A stretch of 10,706 nucleotides of DNA from an uncultured Porphyromonadaceae bacterium (GTDB lineage Bacteria > Bacteroidota > Bacteroidia > Bacteroidales > Muribaculaceae): assembly GCA_902462525.1 (NCBI GenBank), contig CABQCA010000073.1, forward strand, positions 1 through 10,706, read 5' to 3'. Every line of letters begins with the position of its first letter. Within the stretch, counting starts at the first letter, position 1. Below the pieces are notes generated by a model that saw only the letters and a program-made list of their open reading frames with translations, did no database searches and was not told the origin of the DNA. The position numbers and the translations under genes are program-made. This document shows, piece after piece, positions 1 through 6,071 of the stretch.

Positions 1-1697
1 CCGGATCGCTCACATATCACGTCATCCCGGGCCTCGACCTCATCGGCACCGCCAACATCGACCTGCGAGAAAGCCGCTCATGGGGCTGGTACGACCCGCG
101 TCACCGCTCGATGGTCGACACTGCCAAAAACGGTAAAGCCACTCACAGCTACGGCACCGACCGCTACAATTCCTATGAAGCTTACGCTTCTTTCAACAAA
201 GATTTCCTCCGTCTCCACAACATCAACGCCGTCGCCGGCTGGAGCTTCTCCGAAAACTACGGCGACAGCTTCAGTGCCGACAACGCCGACTTCACTGTCG
301 AAGGCGTAGGCCCATGGAACCTCGGCGAAGGCGCCGACATCAAGGAGGGACTCGCTTCCGTAGCCTCAGGCAAGGACTCGCGCCAGAGGCTGCTCGCCAT
401 CTTCGCCCGCGTGAACTATTCCTACGACGAACGCTACCTCTTCATGGCATCGATACGCCGCGAAGGTTCTTCAAAATTCGGCTCGTCGAACCGTTTCGGT
501 AATTTCTGGGCGGTGTCGGGCGGCTGGCGCATCAACCGCGAGAGTTTTCTGCGCGACCAGCGTTGGCTCAACGACCTTAAAATTCGCGTCGGCTACGGCG
601 TAACCGGCAACAACGGCATTTCGGCAGGCCTCTACACACCCGTGGTAGGCTACTACGGCGATTTCCCCGTCAACGGCGAATGGATACACGCATACGGCAC
701 AAAATCGTCGTTCAACCCCGATATCAAATGGGAGCAGAAGAACGAATTCAATGTCGGATTCGACTTCTCGGTATTCAACAACCGCCTCTGGGGACGCTTC
801 GACTGGTACCACCGCCGCGTCAACGACCTCGTCTACTCGGCCCTCGTGCCGCTGCCCGACTACATGTACGACCACTGCTACAAAAACATCGGCTCGCTCA
901 CCAACACCGGCTGGGAACTCGAACTCGGCGGTACACCCGTCGACATCGCCGGCTTCCGCTGGAACACCACAGTGCGGGCTTTCGGAAACCGCTCGAAAAT
1001 TTCACGCCTCGGCGACGAAGGATCCTACATGAACTCTTCGTCACTCCCCGCACCCGGCAGCCCCGGCAGCGTATCGCGTATTTCGGCCGGCTCGCAAATC
1101 GGACGCTACTGGCTCTACCGCTTCGCCGGCTTCGATGAAAACGGCAAATGGCAGATTTACGACAACGAAAACAACGTCGTTCCCGCTAACTCTACATATC
1201 TCAAAGCCGAAAACCGCCACTACATGGGCAACGCTATCCCGAAAGTCATGCTTTCATGGGACAACTCTTTCACCTACAAGAACTTTGACCTCGGCATACA
1301 GATGCACGCATGGCTCGACTTCGACATCTACAATGCCAATGCGATGTACAACGGTGTCCGCACCAAAACCGGCACAAACGTACTGCGCGACTGGTACTTC
1401 GACCACCCCGACGTGAAAGATGGCGATCACGTGCTCACCGACTACTTCATGGAAGACGGCACATTCCTCAAAATCGACGCTATCACTCTGGGCTACAATC
1501 TTAATCTCAAAAAATACACAAAATACGTCGACCGCGCCCGCTTCTACGTCACTGTCCGCGATGTGGCCACCTTCACTCACTACAGCGGCTACAATCCCGA
1601 GGTTACCGCCACAGGTCTCTTCCCCGGCACCGAAATGCCGAACATCGGCTATCCTCAGGCCCGGCGATACACTCTGGGCATTCAGCTCAACTTCTAA
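1..1697 (+). CDS. SusC/RagA-like TonB-dependent outer membrane transporter, C-terminal part (5' end outside window)
   Basis: The frame is open from the left edge (first whole codon at 3) and stops with TAA at 1695-1697, giving 564 visible residues. SusC proteins are usually about 1000 residues, so roughly the C-terminal half is present and the signal peptide, plug and any TonB-box region lie upstream. The visible part is the beta-barrel. Typical SusC stretches include RREGSSKFGSSNRFGNFWAV followed by GGWRINRESFL, then LKIRVGYGVTGNN, KWEQKNEFNVGFDFSVFNNR and YLKAENRHYMGNAIPK. The protein ends in QARRYTLGIQLNF, the terminal aromatic residue expected of an outer-membrane barrel. SusC-family proteins import oligosaccharides or oligopeptides across the outer membrane using TonB energy, with a SusD lipoprotein as lid. 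Such a partner begins 12 bases downstream. The ATG at 111 is internal and not the start. The substrate cannot be read from this part. Family assignment is very secure. Confidence 0.96.
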   Translation, partial: GSLTYHVIPGLDLIGTANIDLRESRSWGWYDPRHRSMVDTAKNGKATHSYGTDRYNSYEAYASFNKDFLRLHNINAVAGWSFSENYGDSFSADNADFTVEGVGPWNLGEGADIKEGLASVASGKDSRQRLLAIFARVNYSYDERYLFMASIRREGSSKFGSSNRFGNFWAVSGGWRINRESFLRDQRWLNDLKIRVGYGVTGNNGISAGLYTPVVGYYGDFPVNGEWIHAYGTKSSFNPDIKWEQKNEFNVGFDFSVFNNRLWGRFDWYHRRVNDLVYSALVPLPDYMYDHCYKNIGSLTNTGWELELGGTPVDIAGFRWNTTVRAFGNRSKISRLGDEGSYMNSSSLPAPGSPGSVSRISAGSQIGRYWLYRFAGFDENGKWQIYDNENNVVPANSTYLKAENRHYMGNAIPKVMLSWDNSFTYKNFDLGIQMHAWLDFDIYNANAMYNGVRTKTGTNVLRDWYFDHPDVKDGDHVLTDYFMEDGTFLKIDAITLGYNLNLKKYTKYVDRARFYVTVRDVATFTHYSGYNPEVTATGLFPGTEMPNIGYPQARRYTLGIQLNF

Positions 1698-1709
1698 CAC
1701 ACACCGACA

Positions 1710-3437
1710 ATGAAAATCATAAATACAGCTTTGGCAGCAGTGCTGGCTTGCTCTTTCCTCACTGCCTGCAACCTCGACGAAGTAAACTATACCTCCACGA
1801 CCCCCGAGGCTTTCGCCACCACGCCTGAAAGAGTGGACGCTCTGGTGGCATGCGCTTTCGTCGACCGCACGGTGTTCCTGATCAACGAACGGTGGTTCGC
1901 CCAGGAATACAGCACCGATGAGATGATATGCCCCACCAAGACATCAGGCGACTGGTACGACGGCGGACGCTATGCCCGAATGCACTACCATCAGTGGACC
2001 GTCAACGAGGAAATAATACGAAGTACCTACAACGGTGTGATGCAGGGTGTGTCGCGAACCAACGAAGCCCTTACATTCCTCGACCGTGTCGATTTCGATA
2101 AACTCGGCCTCGGCGAAAACTACAAAAAGGAAAAGACGGCTCAGCTCCATACACTGCTCGGATGGTTCTATATGCGCGGTCTCGACTACTTCGGAGGGCT
2201 GCCCCTCTACGTTGGCAACGACCACGGCGTACGTCCGCGCTCCACAGCCCGCGCTACATTCGACCTCATCGAATCGCTCTTCAAGGAAGGCATTGAAACT
2301 CTTCCTGCAAAAGCCGACGGCGAAGCACAGAACGGATTCCTGACAAAAGGCGCCGCAGCCACTCTGCTCGCCGAACTCTACTTCAACGCCGTACCATATA
2401 TCGGCGAAGACCATTTCGACGAAGCTCAGAAACTGTGCGAGGACATCATAGCCGGTGTCTACGGCCCTTACGATCTCGACCCGGCCTGGAACGGCATCTT
2501 CTGCTTCGACAACGATAAGTCGCCCGAAATGATATGGACCGCACCCTCGGAGTACAATCACCCCAACTACGGACAGTTCAGCTGGTGGTGGCAACGCTCA
2601 ATGCCCAAAAACTGCCGCGTGTACTTCGACAACACTTACGTCGCCGCCGGACAGAACGGCTTCTGTCTCGCGCCCTCCGAAAATCCCATGGGTGTGCTGT
2701 ACACCAAAGCTAACCCCGAAATAAAACTCGGCAGCCCCTATGGCAAACTCCACCGAAAGGACCTCCGCAAGCAAAACTACCGCTACCACGGCAACAAGGA
2801 GTACGAAGGAATGTTCCTCTACGGCCCGCTCGCCGGTCCCGACGGCGAACCCGTGATGGGCAACAAGGAGGACCTCGGACGTCAGGTGAACCTCATCGAC
2901 GCCATGTACCAGTACACAAAATATCCGCGTCCCGACGAGAACACGCCCTCGACAATCCTCGCCGTCGACGAAAGCTGCGGAGTACGCCTGGTGAAGTTCC
3001 CCATTCCCGACGACGCCGAGCGCGAACTCACATGGAACGCCGACTTCCCCGGCGTACGCCTCGCCGAAGTCTACTTCATGCTCGCCGAATGCAGACTGCG
3101 CAAAGGCGACGGTGCCGGAGCGGCCGAACTCATCAACAAAGTACGTGCCCGCAACTTCGATGGCCGCGATGCCTACGCCATGAAGGCCGACATGGACATG
3201 TACGACATGGCCGACCAGTGGATGATCGAATTCCTCGGCGAAGGACGCCGCCGCACCGACCTCATCCGCCTCGGTTTCTTCGTGCACGAGCCCTGGTGGG
3301 ACCACGAACCATCGCACAACGAGAATCTCAACCGCTACCCCATACCCCACAACGCACTGTCGGCAAACAATCTGCTTAAACAGAACCCCGGCTATGACGA
3401 CGAAGGCAACGGTGTTCTCACTCCCGAAGAAATGTAA
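1710..3437 (+). CDS. SusD/RagB-like nutrient-binding surface lipoprotein
   Basis: This 575-residue protein is the usual length for the SusD/RagB family. A lipoprotein signal peptide ends in the lipobox LTAC, making Cys20 the lipidated residue. The next residues, NLDE, put two acidic residues at +3/+4, which fits the Bacteroidota lipoprotein export signal for surface display. SusD hallmarks follow: the TPR-like helices around LHTLLGWFYMRGLDYFGGLP, LAEVYFMLAECRLRKGDGAG with INKVRARNF near residues 450-490, FLGEGRRRTDLIRLGFF, and the C-terminal PIPHNALSANNLLKQNPGY. SusD proteins bind the ligand and close over the SusC barrel, whose gene ends 12 bases upstream, so the two are surely co-transcribed. 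The start at 1710 is set by the signal peptide; no Shine-Dalgarno is seen, as is normal here. An unusual tail after QNPGY (residues 563-574) reads like an EF-hand loop. The ligand, sugar or peptide, is unknown. Confidence 0.96.
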   Translation: MKIINTALAAVLACSFLTACNLDEVNYTSTTPEAFATTPERVDALVACAFVDRTVFLINERWFAQEYSTDEMICPTKTSGDWYDGGRYARMHYHQWTVNEEIIRSTYNGVMQGVSRTNEALTFLDRVDFDKLGLGENYKKEKTAQLHTLLGWFYMRGLDYFGGLPLYVGNDHGVRPRSTARATFDLIESLFKEGIETLPAKADGEAQNGFLTKGAAATLLAELYFNAVPYIGEDHFDEAQKLCEDIIAGVYGPYDLDPAWNGIFCFDNDKSPEMIWTAPSEYNHPNYGQFSWWWQRSMPKNCRVYFDNTYVAAGQNGFCLAPSENPMGVLYTKANPEIKLGSPYGKLHRKDLRKQNYRYHGNKEYEGMFLYGPLAGPDGEPVMGNKEDLGRQVNLIDAMYQYTKYPRPDENTPSTILAVDESCGVRLVKFPIPDDAERELTWNADFPGVRLAEVYFMLAECRLRKGDGAGAAELINKVRARNFDGRDAYAMKADMDMYDMADQWMIEFLGEGRRRTDLIRLGFFVHEPWWDHEPSHNENLNRYPIPHNALSANNLLKQNPGYDDEGNGVLTPEEM

Positions 3438-3458
3438 CATCCTTAATACATCTTACTC

Positions 3459-5936
3459 ATGAAACAGTTCTATTTCACTTTAGGAGCCATGCTTCTGGCC
3501 GGAAGCCTCGCCGCATCGGCACAGAGCAAACTCAATCTGAGCGCTCTCGAGGCTGTAAATGCCGTCGGAACTTCTGTTCCGGCTAAGGCTAAAGCAATGA
3601 GCGCAGTCAAAGTGCCGGTGTCGATCGGCCTTGTCAGCGGCAGCGATTCCTCTGCCCTCGCTGAAATCGCCGGCGTCGAGATTTCCAATCGCATCGGCGA
3701 CGTTGTGCTTGCCACAGCGCCTGTGGGCAGCCTCGAAGCCATCGCTGCTCTCGAATGTGTCCGCACAGTAGAATTTCCCGAAGAAGCTCGTCCGGCAATG
3801 ATGCATGCCCGCATCAGCACGTTCGCTTCGAAGGTGCAAGGCAACATCTCGCCCGACGATCCCTCGGTACACCCGTTCACAAAGGGCTATCTCGGCCGCG
3901 GTGTTGTGGTCGGTCTGCTCGACAACGGCATGGACCCGAACCATATTGCTTTCTACAAGGCTCCCGATTACACCGAAACACGCGTGAAACTAATCGTTCA
4001 ATTCGATGCCTCGGGCAAGGAAGTGGCCCGTTGGGACACCCCCGAAAAAATCAAGGCTTACACCACTGAAGACGAAGAAAACCCCGCACACCACGGCACT
4101 CATGTGCTCGGCATCATGAGCGGCGCCTTCACCGGCGAAGGCGAATATGTCGACTACACCTGGTACGAACGCGACTCCATCGAAGGCCGCAGCAACAAAG
4201 ATCCGCAGGGACACGCCGAGCGTATCCGCGACCATGCTCCGTCGGTATTCGGAGCCGGCTCGAAAGCTCCCATCCCCTACATCGGCATGGCACCGGAGAG
4301 CGAAATCGTGGTTTGCGTAGGCCCGCTGAACTCCAACACCGAACTCGCGGCAGCAAAAGCCATTCAGGAATATGCACAGTCGCAGGGCAAGCCATCGGTC
4401 ATCAACTTCTCGCTCGGCCAGAATTTCGGCTCATGCGACGGCACCGACAACTTCAGCCGCGAAATAGCCAAAATCGGTGAAAAATCCATCGTCTGCATTT
4501 CATCCGGCAACGACGGCAACAAGTCGAACTGGATTTCCAAAACTTTCGCCGACGGCGACACCAAAGTAGCCACCATGCTCCAGCCCAAGAAAAACGACAC
4601 CAAGGCTCCGGGGGCTACTCTCGCCGGAACCTCGCTCGAAATATGGGGCGCCGACGAACGGCCGTTCACCGTCCGCCTCTTCATCTACGACAAGGACAAA
4701 GCCGCCGACATCAAGCGCTATGAACTCGGCGAATTCAGCGCCCCCGGCTCCAAGTACTTCAGCACAGCCGACCGCGACGACGATGCAGTCGAATGCTTCA
4801 TCGGCATGATAAGCGTCACCGGCGAAGTGATGGCTCAGAACAACCGCTACGCCGTCAAAGTCACTCTGCCCCATAATTTCGTTTATCAGGACGACATCAT
4901 CGACCCCGTTCTCGGAATCGAACTCGAAGGACAGCCCGGACAGCGCGTCGACCTCGCATCGGACGTAGATGTTCTCAACCTCTACAATTTCGGCGATGTC
5001 AACTATGCCAACGGCGACGGCTCGATGTCGATCAACAACATGGCCTGTGCCAGAAATGTGTTTGCTGTTGCCGCTAACCTCAACCGCAACATCTACGGCA
5101 AACTGCACCAGACCGACTACTCCACATCCGGAACAGTAGGCACAACAACCCACACAGCTACCAATTTTGCCGTCATATCCGGATACGGCAAACTCGTCGA
5201 CGGTCGCAGCATGCCGACCATTGCCGCTCCCGGCTACTATGTCGTTTCAGCCCAGAGCCGCTACTTCAACAACAAGAACTACACCGACTATATCGAACAG
5301 ACAACTGCCAAACCGGCCGAATACAAGGCTTCGAAGTACGGCAATAACTCGGCTGTAGCCGAATTCGGGGGCGACAAATACTATTGGACCCTCATGAGCG
5401 GCACCTCGATGGCATCACCCGCCTTTGCCGGCATCTGCGCCCTCTGGCTTGAAGCCAATCCGGCTCTTACCTTCAGCGACATCAATGAAATTCTGTCGAA
5501 CACAGCGTCGCTGCCCAAGATGAAAGGCTTCGGCATCGCCCATGGCAACTACAAAGGCGGCGAATGGGACGAAACCAACGCCAAAGGCTACGGTATGGAG
5601 CACTATAACGCCAACAAACACCGCTATGGCTACGGCAATGTCAATGCTTTCGAAGGCATGAAGTATGTCCTCTCGCACGATTTTTCGGGTATTTCCTACG
5701 TCACACCCGATGAAGGATGCATCACTGTCGACCGCAACGGCAATGTCTTCTCCGCCGGCAGCGCCGAAGGTCGCGACGTGCGAGTTTCGCTGATTTCACT
5801 CACCGGTATCACCGTGGCCGCCGCAAATGGTCAGGGCACAGCCTCGCTCGACGCTTCGCAGGTAGCAAAAGGCATATATATTCTCAACGTTACCGACGGC
5901 TCAACGACCACAAACAGGAAAATAGCCGTTAAATAA
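3459..5936 (+). CDS. Secreted S8 (subtilisin-like) serine protease with T9SS type A sorting domain
   Basis: This 825-residue exported protease begins with a signal peptide (cleavage near ASA-QS, residue 22). Residues about 45-110 resemble a subtilase propeptide of the inhibitor I9 kind. The catalytic triad is visible: Asp155 in LLDNG, His212 in HHGTHVLG and Ser650 in MSGTSMASP. Asn351 in SSGNDG is the oxyanion residue. Between Asn351 and Ser650 lie about 300 residues, against 66 in subtilisin BPN'. The extra part, roughly 365-515, looks like a beta-rich inserted domain, and the core resumes near MSINNMACARNVFAVAAN. Residues about 745-825 match the T9SS type A C-terminal sorting domain (strand-rich, KGIYILNV, final RKIAVK), which implies passage through the type IX secretion pore and surface attachment or release. 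The gene starts 21 bases after the SusD stop with no terminator between, so it probably belongs to the same operon and may supply peptides or expose glycans for import. Family call secure; substrate unknown. Confidence 0.95.
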   Translation: MKQFYFTLGAMLLAGSLAASAQSKLNLSALEAVNAVGTSVPAKAKAMSAVKVPVSIGLVSGSDSSALAEIAGVEISNRIGDVVLATAPVGSLEAIAALECVRTVEFPEEARPAMMHARISTFASKVQGNISPDDPSVHPFTKGYLGRGVVVGLLDNGMDPNHIAFYKAPDYTETRVKLIVQFDASGKEVARWDTPEKIKAYTTEDEENPAHHGTHVLGIMSGAFTGEGEYVDYTWYERDSIEGRSNKDPQGHAERIRDHAPSVFGAGSKAPIPYIGMAPESEIVVCVGPLNSNTELAAAKAIQEYAQSQGKPSVINFSLGQNFGSCDGTDNFSREIAKIGEKSIVCISSGNDGNKSNWISKTFADGDTKVATMLQPKKNDTKAPGATLAGTSLEIWGADERPFTVRLFIYDKDKAADIKRYELGEFSAPGSKYFSTADRDDDAVECFIGMISVTGEVMAQNNRYAVKVTLPHNFVYQDDIIDPVLGIELEGQPGQRVDLASDVDVLNLYNFGDVNYANGDGSMSINNMACARNVFAVAANLNRNIYGKLHQTDYSTSGTVGTTTHTATNFAVISGYGKLVDGRSMPTIAAPGYYVVSAQSRYFNNKNYTDYIEQTTAKPAEYKASKYGNNSAVAEFGGDKYYWTLMSGTSMASPAFAGICALWLEANPALTFSDINEILSNTASLPKMKGFGIAHGNYKGGEWDETNAKGYGMEHYNANKHRYGYGNVNAFEGMKYVLSHDFSGISYVTPDEGCITVDRNGNVFSAGSAEGRDVRVSLISLTGITVAAANGQGTASLDASQVAKGIYILNVTDGSTTTNRKIAVK

Positions 5937-5950
5937 TATTATGTAGTCAC

Positions 5951-6037
5951 GACCGGGAGTCCCGGACCGCTGGCGCTGAGTGTTGGAAGTTTTCAATAGG
6001 ATAAATACAGCAAAAGCCGCGGTCAGGACTTCCGGTT
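5951..6037 (+). repeat. 87-base imperfect inverted repeat, possible structured 5' leader of the GH31 gene
   Basis: Bases 5951-5970 pair with 6019-6037 in 18 pairs (two of them G-U), interrupted by one small internal loop (5963-5964 against 6025). Inside, 5972-5974 can pair with 6016-6018, 5975-5978 with 6008-6011 (leaving AAAA 6012-6015 bulged), and 5983-5987 with 5992-5996 around a four-base loop. No T-run follows the right arm, so it does not look like a simple intrinsic terminator. It sits alone in the gap between the protease stop (5936) and the GH31 start (6072). It could be a regulatory mRNA structure, a processing or stability element, or one copy of a dispersed palindromic repeat. The pairing was worked out by eye; the function is not known. 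Confidence 0.6.
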
Positions 6038-6071
6038 CATGTATCTTTATCAACATAAACCCAAAAAAACG

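Noticed and set aside
5951..6037. The long hairpin as an integron attC site or a group II intron end
   Set aside because: The conserved attC end boxes are not seen, no integrase, cassette or reverse transcriptase gene is in the window, and no domain V-like core could be recognised.
6042..6049. TATCTTTA, one base off the -7 promoter consensus, upstream of GH31
   Set aside because: No TTTG-like -33 element lies 19-21 bases upstream; that position falls in the GC-rich hairpin arm.
6039..6071. Upstream in-frame ATG of the GH31 gene, adding 11 residues
   Set aside because: It lies directly against the hairpin arm ending at 6037 and would lengthen the signal peptide's n-region. The ATG at 6072 follows an A-rich leader and gives a standard signal peptide. 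The longer form is not excluded.
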